Origin: Methylotenera sp.
GTDB lineage: Bacteria > Pseudomonadota > Gammaproteobacteria > Burkholderiales > Burkholderiaceae_C
Length of the DNA stretch: 47,196 nucleotides
Assembly (NCBI GenBank): GCA_021738245.1
Contig: JAIPCJ010000011.1
Coordinates: 1 to 47,196, forward strand
Direction: 5' to 3'
The notes below the pieces were generated by a model. It was not told where the DNA came from. It was given only the letters and a program-made list of their open reading frames with translations, and did not search any database. The stretch's first letter is position 1. Every line of letters starts with the position of its first letter. Below, piece by piece: positions 8,772 through 14,628 of this stretch. The position numbers and the translations under genes were made by a program.

Positions 8772-9313
8772 GGGTTGGCCACGATGTCGAAGGCACCCAG
8801 GCCGTCAGTGCCCAGCGTCAGTTGCTGGCTGCCGAGCTGCAGCCGCAGCCGTTGTGCCGGAATGATCGGCTCGGGGCCGAGCACCAGGCCGGGGTTGGCG
8901 GCGGTCGCGTTGGCGATCTGCACGGCCACCGGGTCGCCCAGCCAGCGGGTGGGCAACTGCAGCGTGCGGGGCAGCCCCTCGAAGCGGAAGTCGTCGCCTC
9001 CCTTGAGGCCCTTGGGGATCCAGCGCACGGTCAGCCCCGACGCGCGGCTTTCGGCGCGCGCGGCTTCGAGCAGGGCGGCCAGCCGCTGGGCTTCGCGCTG
9101 CAATTGCATTTCGGCCGGGTCGCGCAGGGCCAGCATGATCGTGGCGCTGCTGATGGCGATCAGCGCGACGACGACCAGCAGCTCGATCAGCGTGAAGCCC
9201 GCCGAGCGGCGAACAGCGCTGGAGCCCAGGCGCGGCGCCTTATTGCCAGGAGCCGATGTCGGCGTCACGGCCTTCGCCGCCCGGACGACCGTCGGCGCCA
9301 AAGCTGTAGACAT
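8768..9313 (-). CDS. gspH: Type II secretion minor pseudopilin GspH
   Basis: This minor pseudopilin links the tip complex to the GspG shaft. The conserved N-terminus is RRSAG followed by FTLIELLVVVALIAISSATI, with Glu at +5; the mature globular part is about 145 residues. The start is uncertain. The ATG at 9313 gives 181 residues but overlaps gspG by 74 nt and implies an unusually long leader (about 39 residues). An in-frame GTG at 9268 gives 166 residues and a 24-residue leader, and may be the real start. Nothing closer to the cleavage site is an ATG, GTG or TTG. It overlaps gspI by 4 nt. Confidence 0.9.
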   Translation of the reverse strand: MSTALAPTVVRAAKAVTPTSAPGNKAPRLGSSAVRRSAGFTLIELLVVVALIAISSATIMLALRDPAEMQLQREAQRLAALLEAARAESRASGLTVRWIPKGLKGGDDFRFEGLPRTLQLPTRWLGDPVAVQIANATAANPGLVLGPEPIIPAQRLRLQLGSQQLTLGTDGLGAFDIVANP

Positions 9314-9662
9314 CGACCTCGCCCTTCACGCCAGGGTTGGCGAACTGGTAGGGGTGGCCCCAGGGGTCGTTGGGGAGCTTCTCGAGATACGGCTTCCAGT
9401 TCGGCGGCGGCGTGCCGGTGGTCGGTTTGTGGACCAGGGCGTCAAGGCCCTGCTCGCTGCTGGGGTAGCGCTGGTTGTCCAGCTTGTACATCTTCAGCGC
9501 CTGCATCAGGTTGTTCACGTCGGTGCGGGCGGCCGTGACACGGGCGTCTTCCGCCCGGTCAAGCACATTGGGCACAACCAGCGCGGCCAGCACGCCGATG
9601 ATGACGAGCACGACGAGCAGTTCGATCAGCGTGAAGCCGCGGGCGGGATGGAAACGGCGCAT
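9240..9662 (-). CDS. gspG: Type II secretion major pseudopilin GspG
   Basis: This is the main pseudopilus shaft subunit. A nine-residue leader MRRFHPARG precedes FTLIELLVVLVIIGVLAALV. The 140-residue product has the hallmark GspG pattern RYPSSEQGLDALV (65-77), PYLEKLPNDPWGHPYQF (91-107) and a C-terminal acidic/Gly calcium loop (FGADGRPGGEGRDADIGSWQ). The start at 9662 gives a leader of normal length. Upstream in-frame ATGs at 9707 and 9704 would give longer leaders and lie almost at the gspC start. No good Shine-Dalgarno precedes any of the three. It is the first gene of the minus-strand gsp operon. Confidence 0.94.
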   Translation of the reverse strand: MRRFHPARGFTLIELLVVLVIIGVLAALVVPNVLDRAEDARVTAARTDVNNLMQALKMYKLDNQRYPSSEQGLDALVHKPTTGTPPPNWKPYLEKLPNDPWGHPYQFANPGVKGEVDVYSFGADGRPGGEGRDADIGSWQ

Positions 9663-9702
9663 GTCGGGAAGCGTGGAGGCACGAAGCTGCGGTGATCGGG
9701 CC

Positions 9703-9708
9703 ATCATA
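9703..9708 (-). promoter_or_regulatory. Candidate -10 box for the gspG operon
   Basis: On the minus strand TATGAT (5 of 6 match to TATAAT) lies about 41 bp before the chosen gspG ATG. No good -35 is seen 16-18 bp upstream, which would fall inside the gspC 5' end. If used, transcription would start near 9696, downstream of the alternative ATGs at 9707/9704, supporting the 9662 start. Confidence 0.3.
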
Positions 9709-9716
9709 ATGGGGCG

Positions 9717-10355
9717 ATGCTTGCTCGATTCATGGCGTTTTCGGTGTGGCTGCTGCTCGGCGGCTCGGTGGCCTACTGGGGCCTGCAACTGTTCGCCCGT
9801 CCACTGCCCATGCCGTCGTCGGTGACGCCGGCCGGCGAGGGGCGCAGCGGCGCGGTCGACCTGAGTCGGCTGCTGGGCGTCACGCCTCAGGAGGCGACCG
9901 CGGAGCCCGAGGTCGCGGCCTCCACCCGGCTGCGCCTGCTCGGCGTGGTGGCGCCGAAGAGCGCCAAGGCGGCCGAGGCCGGCGAGGGCGTGGCCCTGAT
10001 TGAAGTCGATGGTGTCGCACGCACGGTGCGCGTCGGCGCCATCGTCGATGGCGACCTGCGTCTGTTGCGGGTCGACGCCCGCAGCGCCAGCCTCGGTCTG
10101 GCCGGGCAGGGCGCGGTGCAGGTGCTGCAGATCAGCCCGCCGGCAGCCGCAGCCACCGGGTCACTGCCGCCGGCTCAACCGTCGAATGTCGTGCTCGGCG
10201 GTGATCCGAATGTGGGCGTCGCCGGTGTGCCGCTGCGCGCCATGCCGCCGGCCGGTGGGCAGCCCCCTATGCCGCAGGCCCAGCCCGCGAACCCGAATCC
10301 AGCCGCGCCCCAGGTCAATGGCCCACCGGCACGGCAAGAGATCGCGAACCAGTAG
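9717..10355 (+). CDS. gspC: Type II secretion protein GspC (short form, no PDZ)
   Basis: GspC connects the inner-membrane platform to the secretin. The 212-residue product has a short cytoplasmic N-terminus, one membrane helix at about 7-24 (AFSVWLLLGGSVAYWGLQL), a linker, and an HR-type beta domain at about 65-140 (RLRLLGVVAPK, VALIEVDGVARTVRVGAIVDGDLRLL). The C-terminal 60 residues are Pro/Ala/Gln-rich and no PDZ or coiled-coil domain is visible. The gene is divergent from gspG with only 54 bp between starts. Met6 (9732) is an alternative start. The call is by architecture and position next to gspG. Confidence 0.82.
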   Translation: MLARFMAFSVWLLLGGSVAYWGLQLFARPLPMPSSVTPAGEGRSGAVDLSRLLGVTPQEATAEPEVAASTRLRLLGVVAPKSAKAAEAGEGVALIEVDGVARTVRVGAIVDGDLRLLRVDARSASLGLAGQGAVQVLQISPPAAAATGSLPPAQPSNVVLGGDPNVGVAGVPLRAMPPAGGQPPMPQAQPANPNPAAPQVNGPPARQEIANQ

Positions 10356-10394
10356 CGCTTGCCTGGCGTCGCAGGGACGCCGCTGATGCACCGC

Positions 10395-11468
10395 TCAGGC
10401 GCCCAGCGTGGGGATGTTGATGCCGGGCGCCGGGCGCGCCGCCACCCGGGCTTCGGCCACTTCGTGCAGGTCGGTCAGCATGGCGCCGGCCGCGCGGATC
10501 ATGGGCCAGGCGAGCGCCGCACCGGTGCCGTCGGCACTGTCCATGCCCAGCTCCAGCAGGGCGGAGGCGTGGAACAGTGCCAGCGCCTCGTCCAGGCCGC
10601 GGTGCACATGGCTGCGGCAGAACACGGCGTAGTCCGTCACGGGCGCACAGATCATCGAGGCCAGCTTGAGCGCAGCGCAGGCCGCAATGCCGTCGATGAT
10701 GATGAGGCTGCGCTTGCTCGCGGCCACCAGCATGGCGCCGACCATCACCGCCAGTTCATAGCCGCCGAAGGCTGCCAGCACGTCCATGGGCTCCTTGGCG
10801 TCGCGATGGCGGGCCAGCGCGCCGTGCAGCACGTCGAGCAGGTGGGTGAGGTCGTCTTGCCGCATCGTCGGGCCCGAGACGACGAAGTCGCGCACCGGCT
10901 GGTCGGACAGCCGCGACAGCACCAGCGCCGCGCATTCGGCCGAGCCCTGGCCCATGGAGGCGCAGGCCAGCACATTGCCGGGCAGGTTGTCGGCGATCTC
11001 CATGCCGACGCGAACGCCGGCGTGGGCCTGGTCCAGGCTCATGGCGTGGCCCGTGCGTGCATTGCGGGTGCCATGCGCCACCTTGCGCGCCAGCAGCCGG
11101 GCATGGGGCGGCAGGTTGTCGGCCACGCCGCAGTCCACCACCGTGAGGTGCAGGCCTTGCAGTCGCGCGAAGACCGAAACCGGCAACTGGGCATGCAGCG
11201 CCATCTGGACCTGGTCTTTGGTGGCCCGGCCCCATTGCGCCCCGACGCCGTCGACCACGATGCCGTGATCGGCCGCAAAAAGGGCCAGCACGGGGTCGCG
11301 AAAGCGTGGCGTGAGGCTGTTCTGGACCAGGCCCAGCCGCACCGCCAGGGGCTCCAACTCGCCCAGCCCGCCCGCGATCGCCGAGCGGCGGTCCACGCGG
11401 TCACGCAGGGCGCGTTCGAGTTCCGGATTGGCGGTCGGTGAAATCAGCGACTGTTGGGCAACGGTCAT
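10395..11468 (-). CDS. cobT: CobT-family phosphoribosyltransferase, atypical active site
   Basis: It is homologous to nicotinate-nucleotide:dimethylbenzimidazole phosphoribosyltransferase, which activates the lower ligand of cobalamin. Recognisable family segments are FAADHGIVVDGVGAQ (64-78), FGGYELAVMVGAMLVAA (234-250), IIIDGIAACAALKLA (256-270) and DGTGAALAWPMIRAA (313-327). Several motifs differ. The usual KPPGSLG is replaced by AIAGGLG (30-36). The GELG/GEMG glutamate aligns with A170. SAEPGH is replaced by SHVHRGL (286-292). The catalytic Glu of LGEGSGA aligns with D313. Length (357) is normal and nothing suggests truncation. The start lies 33 bp after the ilvA stop on the same strand, so the two are probably co-transcribed. 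No other cobalamin gene is in the window. True CobT activity is uncertain. Confidence 0.72.
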   Translation of the reverse strand: MTVAQQSLISPTANPELERALRDRVDRRSAIAGGLGELEPLAVRLGLVQNSLTPRFRDPVLALFAADHGIVVDGVGAQWGRATKDQVQMALHAQLPVSVFARLQGLHLTVVDCGVADNLPPHARLLARKVAHGTRNARTGHAMSLDQAHAGVRVGMEIADNLPGNVLACASMGQGSAECAALVLSRLSDQPVRDFVVSGPTMRQDDLTHLLDVLHGALARHRDAKEPMDVLAAFGGYELAVMVGAMLVAASKRSLIIIDGIAACAALKLASMICAPVTDYAVFCRSHVHRGLDEALALFHASALLELGMDSADGTGAALAWPMIRAAGAMLTDLHEVAEARVAARPAPGINIPTLGA

Positions 11469-11501
11469 GATGCAAAGGGTTGCAAACCCCCGGATTTCAA
11501 C

Positions 11502-13094
11502 TCAACCGAGGAACAAGCGATAGACCGGATTGTGGGACTCGTCCTCGTACGGATAGTTGAGGCCGTCGAGAAAATTCCGCAGCGCGCCTGCATCGCCCTT
11601 GGGCACCTGGATGCCGACCAGGATGCGGCCGTAGTCGGCGCCCTGGTTGCGGTAGTGGAACAGGCTGATGTTCCAGTCCGGGTGCATGCTCGACAGGAAT
11701 CGCATCAGCGCGCCGGGGCGTTCAGGGAAGACAAAGCGGTACAGGCGCTCGTTGCGCGCCAGGTCGCTGCGCCCGCCGACCATGTGGCGGATGTGCTCCT
11801 TGGCCAGGTCGTCATTGGTCAGGTCCAGCGTCTGGAAGCCCGCCTTGGTGAACGTGCGGGCGAGCTTGGCGGCCTCGTCAGGCTTGGAGATGGCCACGCC
11901 CACGAAGATGCGGGCGACCTTGTCGTCGGCGATGCGGTAGTTGAACTCGGTGACGCTGCGCGGGCCGAGCAGCTCGCAGAAGCGCTTGAAGCTGCCGCGC
12001 GCCTCCGGAATGGTCACGGCGAACAGGGCTTCGCGTTGCTCACCCACCTCGGCCCGTTCCGCGACGAAGCGCAGCCGGTCGAAGTTCATGTTGGCGCCGC
12101 ACGTGATGGCCACCAGCGACTGCCCCTTGGCGCCGGTCCGGGCGACGTACTGCTTGGCCGCCGCGACGCTCATCGCACCGGAGGGCTCCAGGATGGAGCG
12201 GGTGTCTTCGAACACGTCCTTGATCGCGGCGCAGACGGCGTCGGTGTCGACCACGATGAAGTCGTCCACCAGCTCGCGGGTGATGCGGAAGGTTTCTTCA
12301 CCAACCAGCTTGACGGCGGTGCCGTCGGCAAAGAGCCCCACATCGGTGAGCGTGACGCGCTTGCCGGCTTTCACCGAGCGGAGCATGGCGTCGGAGTCGG
12401 TGGTCTGCACCCCGATGACCTTGATCTCCGGTCGCAGCGCCTTGACGTAGGCCGCCACACCCGAGATGAGCCCGCCGCCGCCGATGGCCACGAAGATGGC
12501 GTCGATCGGGCCGGGGTGCTGGCGCAGCAGCTCCATCGCGATCGTGCCCTGGCCGGCAATGACGTCCGGGTCGTCGAAGGGGTGGACGAAGGTCAGGCCC
12601 TGGTCGCGCTCCAGCTCCTTGGCGTGGCCGAAGGCGTCGGTGAAGCTCTCGCCGAACAACACGACCTCGCCGCCATGGCCGCGCACGGCATCGATCTTCA
12701 CCTGGGGCGTCGTCACCGGCATCACGATGACCGCGCGACAGCCGAGCTTGCGGGCGGACAGCGCCACGCCTTGCGCGTGGTTGCCCGCCGAGGCGCAAAT
12801 GACGCCCGCCGCCCGCTGTTCGGGCGACAGGTGGGCCATCTTGTTGTAGGCGCCGCGCAGCTTGAAGCTGAAGACGTCCTGCTCGTCCTCGCGCTTGAGC
12901 CAGAGCTTGTTGCCCAGGCGCCGGGACAGCTTCGGCGCGGCGTCCAGCGAGGTCTCGCGGGCAACTTCATAGACGCGGGCGTTCAGGATGCGCTGGAGAT
13001 AGCTGCTGCCTGGCGGGAGCATGGCCGGCGCCTGAGGGGCCGCCTTCCGGGCGGGCTTGCGTCGCGGGGGCGAGGGCGGCCGGGCGGGGCTCAT
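11502..13094 (-). CDS. ilvA: Threonine ammonia-lyase, biosynthetic (long form with two ACT domains)
   Basis: The enzyme deaminates threonine to 2-oxobutanoate using PLP, the first committed step to isoleucine. In the 530-residue product the PLP lysine is K78 in FSFKLRGAYNKM. SAGNHAQGVA and the phosphate-binding IGGGGLISG follow, then two C-terminal ACT-like domains (about 350-435 and 440-525) for isoleucine/valine control; FPERPGALMRFL marks the second. The ATG at 13094 has GGAG about 5 nt upstream. It adds a Pro/Arg/Lys/Ala-rich 24-residue tail before MLPPGSSYLQR, where E. coli-type proteins begin, so Met25 is an alternative start. The open frame continues upstream to 13631 but runs antisense through the OsmC gene and a terminator, so it is not coding. 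Confidence 0.96.
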   Translation of the reverse strand: MSPARPPSPPRRKPARKAAPQAPAMLPPGSSYLQRILNARVYEVARETSLDAAPKLSRRLGNKLWLKREDEQDVFSFKLRGAYNKMAHLSPEQRAAGVICASAGNHAQGVALSARKLGCRAVIVMPVTTPQVKIDAVRGHGGEVVLFGESFTDAFGHAKELERDQGLTFVHPFDDPDVIAGQGTIAMELLRQHPGPIDAIFVAIGGGGLISGVAAYVKALRPEIKVIGVQTTDSDAMLRSVKAGKRVTLTDVGLFADGTAVKLVGEETFRITRELVDDFIVVDTDAVCAAIKDVFEDTRSILEPSGAMSVAAAKQYVARTGAKGQSLVAITCGANMNFDRLRFVAERAEVGEQREALFAVTIPEARGSFKRFCELLGPRSVTEFNYRIADDKVARIFVGVAISKPDEAAKLARTFTKAGFQTLDLTNDDLAKEHIRHMVGGRSDLARNERLYRFVFPERPGALMRFLSSMHPDWNISLFHYRNQGADYGRILVGIQVPKGDAGALRNFLDGLNYPYEDESHNPVYRLFLG

Positions 13095-13126
13095 CGAGTC
13101 TCCATGCAGTCGTGTTGCGGCGCCGC

Positions 13127-13132
13127 ATGATA
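13127..13132 (-). promoter_or_regulatory. ilvA: Candidate ilvA -10 box
   Basis: TATCAT on the minus strand (5 of 6 to consensus) is 33 bp before the ilvA ATG and downstream of the terminator at 13173-13204. No convincing -35 is visible. If active, ilvA would have its own promoter and the upstream terminated transcript would be an independent RNA. Confidence 0.3.
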
Positions 13133-13172
13133 GGGGAGGGCCCCCAGCGCGAGGCCCGGGCTGCCTTCGGCG

Positions 13173-13204
13173 AAAAAAAACCCGAGCTTTTGCAAGCTCG
13201 GGTT
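13173..13204 (-). terminator. Strong Rho-independent terminator upstream of ilvA
   Basis: On the minus strand a 9-bp stem CCCGAGCTT/AAGCTCGGG with a 4-nt loop (13181-13202), extended by two A-T pairs, is followed directly by eight T (13180-13173). In the plus direction the stem is followed by TTGAATCC, so it should work only for minus-strand transcripts. It ends 78 bp before ilvA, so it either ends a short RNA or acts as an attenuator for ilvA. Confidence 0.88.
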
Positions 13205-13240
13205 GAATCCACCATGGAGGCGGTGGAGGAGACAATCGGT

Positions 13241-13256
13241 GCGAAAACGTTTTCGC
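13241..13256. promoter_or_regulatory. Perfect 16-bp palindrome, candidate LacI-family operator
   Basis: GCGAAAACGTTTTCGC is a perfect inverted repeat with a central CG, the layout of LacI/GalR-family operators (PurR and Cra sites share AAACGTTT). It lies just downstream of the predicted minus-strand start site and abuts the -35 box of the predicted plus-strand promoter, a position suited to repressing the first and modulating the second. No LacI-family gene is in the window. Confidence 0.5.
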
Positions 13257-13286
13257 TTGGTTCGCAGTGTAGCGCCGCGTTATGCT
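13257..13286 (+). promoter_or_regulatory. Candidate sigma-70 promoter for the OsmC-family gene
   Basis: TTGGTT (13257-13262), an 18-bp spacer, and TATGCT (13281-13286) give a reasonable sigma-70 promoter with a start near 13293 and a leader of about 48 nt. It overlaps the oppositely directed promoter at 13266-13295. Confidence 0.42.
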
Positions 13287-13295
13287 GCGCCGCAA
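13266..13295 (-). promoter_or_regulatory. Candidate sigma-70 promoter for the small RNA or ilvA leader
   Basis: On the minus strand TTGCGG (13295-13290), an 18-bp spacer, and TACACT (13271-13266) form a plausible promoter. Transcription would begin near 13259, immediately before the palindrome. Confidence 0.42.
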
Positions 13296-13340
13296 TATTT
13301 TTCTGTGAACGAATTGGGGCCTGGCCTCTAAAAACTCAGC

Positions 13341-13772
13341 ATGGAATGCACCGTCAGTTGGCTGGGCCCCGAGGGCCCGAGTGGCATGAGCTTCGTCGCC
13401 GAGACCGGTAGCGGGCATGTGGTGTCGATGGACGGCGCGCCCGATGGTGGCGGCCGCAACCTCGCGCCACGCCCGATGGAAATGGTGCTTGCAGGCACGG
13501 GCGGCTGCACCGCCTATGACGTGGTGCTGATCCTGAAGCGCGGCCGGCACGACGTCCGCGGTTGCAAGGTGGCCCTGAAAGCCGAGCGCGCCACGAGCGA
13601 CCCCAAGGTCTTCACCGCCATCCACTTCCATTTCGTGGTGACCGGCAAGGCGCTCAAGCCGGAGATCGTCGAGCGCGCGGTGGCGTTGTCACACGAGAAG
13701 TACTGCTCGGCCACGGCCATGCTGGCCAAGACCTCCGCCATCACCACCTCGTTCGAAGTCGTCGAGGGCTGA
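13341..13772 (+). CDS. OsmC-family peroxiredoxin-like protein
   Basis: A 143-residue cytoplasmic protein of the OsmC/Ohr/YhfA superfamily, members of which reduce organic hydroperoxides with a two-cysteine centre. The family pattern PRPMEMVLAGTGGCTAYDVVLIL places Cys56 on the long central helix. The second cysteine is Cys122 in SHEKYCSATAMLAKT. The HFHFVVTG strand at 95-102 is also typical. It resembles the YhfA-like branch more than Ohr, so its substrate is not known. It is convergent with coq7; the two stop codons abut and form TGATCA. Its 5' region shares overlapping promoters and a palindrome with the ilvA side. Confidence 0.88.
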   Translation: MECTVSWLGPEGPSGMSFVAETGSGHVVSMDGAPDGGGRNLAPRPMEMVLAGTGGCTAYDVVLILKRGRHDVRGCKVALKAERATSDPKVFTAIHFHFVVTGKALKPEIVERAVALSHEKYCSATAMLAKTSAITTSFEVVEG

Positions 13773-14435
13773 TCAAAGGCGATGGGCCACGGTCGTCATG
13801 ACCTTGGCCGCCGCACGCATCACGGCCGGGATGGGGGCGGGCAGAAGGCTCGCTCCCTGCGCCAGCGCTTCTTCGGCATGCGCGGCTTCTTCCTGGCGCA
13901 TCTGTTCGACGATGGCCCGCGAGGCCACGTCGGCCTGGGGCAGGCGTTCCAGGTGGCCCGCGAGGTGGGCCTCGACTTGACGCTCGGTTTCGACCACGAA
14001 GCCCAGGCTCCATTTGTCACCCGCCATGCCTGCCAGGCTGCCCCAGGCGAATGCGCCTGCCCACCACAGCGGCGCCAGGTGGCTGGTGTGGCCGCCTAAT
14101 TGATGGATGCGCTCGGCGGTCCAGGCGAGATGGTCGAGCTCCTCTTGCCCCGCCGCCTCGAAGTGGCGGCGCGAGTCCTCGCTGCGGCTGAAAAGCGCCT
14201 GCGACTGGTAGAGCGCCTGAGCGCAGATTTCTCCCACGTGATTGACACGCATCAGCGCCTCGGCTTCGCGTCGGTCCGCTTCCGTCAACTCGGGCAGCGG
14301 CATGCCCGCGGTTGGCGTCGGCCGGGTGGCGCGGGTCGGTACGAACACCGTCCGCAGGCCGGCGTCCAAAGCGCTGATCAGCCGGTCCTGCCAGTTCAGA
14401 GACCGGGGCGAGGGGTGGCCTGCGAGCAATTCCAT
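13773..14435 (-). CDS. coq7: 3-demethoxyubiquinol 3-hydroxylase (Coq7 type)
   Basis: This di-iron monooxygenase carries out the penultimate hydroxylation of ubiquinone synthesis. In the 220-residue product the iron ligands of the E-(ExxH)-E-(ExxH) pattern are visible: E69 in NHVGEICAQ, E99 and H102 in QEELDHLAW, E151 in VVETERQVEAHL, and E183 and H186 in MRQEEAAHAEEA. Betaproteobacteria generally use Coq7 in place of UbiF, so this fits the lineage. The ATG at 14435 yields the family N-terminus; upstream in-frame codons up to 14570 lack similarity to the family. It is a single gene, convergent with the OsmC-family gene and divergent from porin 1. Confidence 0.95.
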   Translation of the reverse strand: MELLAGHPSPRSLNWQDRLISALDAGLRTVFVPTRATRPTPTAGMPLPELTEADRREAEALMRVNHVGEICAQALYQSQALFSRSEDSRRHFEAAGQEELDHLAWTAERIHQLGGHTSHLAPLWWAGAFAWGSLAGMAGDKWSLGFVVETERQVEAHLAGHLERLPQADVASRAIVEQMRQEEAAHAEEALAQGASLLPAPIPAVMRAAAKVMTTVAHRL

Positions 14436-14565
14436 CGAATTAATCCGTATATCAATGACCAAAAGGTGAATCGCGCGTGACGTTGTGACTCCGCAACGAC
14501 AACACACATTTTCATATCCGTGAATTCCCGAACGACCCCGAGCTCTGGTGGAATACGCCCACTTC

Positions 14566-14580
14566 CTCACAGGAGGTGAG
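14566..14580 (+). promoter_or_regulatory. Small hairpin presenting a perfect SD-like motif in the porin 1 leader
   Basis: CTCAC (14566-14570) and GTGAG (14576-14580) can pair around AGGAG, and the whole contains AGGAGGTGAG. It lies about 50 nt before the porin ATG, which has its own AGGAG at 14618-14622. No start codon with a useful ORF follows at normal spacing. It may be a standby site or a small-RNA target. Confidence 0.3.
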
Positions 14581-14628
14581 CCGCTGCGCCCTTCAGCCCC
14601 GGCTCGGATGAATACCTAGGAGTATTGA

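Larger units (their letters stand above)
13173..13259 (-). ncRNA. Candidate small RNA or ilvA leader transcript (about 87 nt)
   Basis: A plausible minus-strand promoter (13266-13295) and a strong terminator (13173-13204) bracket about 87 nt with no convincing open frame. The predicted RNA contains three potential hairpins: the 16-nt palindrome at 13241-13256, a CCACC/GGTGG stem (about 13209-13226) and the terminator. Between the first two is a C/U-rich stretch with CTCCTCC, resembling an anti-Shine-Dalgarno seed. It could be a trans-acting small RNA or an attenuated leader of ilvA. This is inference from sequence only. Confidence 0.42.

Noticed and set aside
10365-10381. GGCGTC/GACGCC hairpin between convergent gspC and cobT as a bidirectional terminator
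   Set aside because: Only 6 bp of stem and no T tract on either side.
13181-13204. Plus-strand terminator for something upstream of the OsmC-family gene
   Set aside because: The stem is followed by TTGAATCC in that direction, with no T tract; the T tract exists only on the minus strand.
13095-13631. N-terminal extension of ilvA to 13631
   Set aside because: It would run antisense through most of the OsmC-family gene and across a strong terminator, and carries no family similarity before position 13094.
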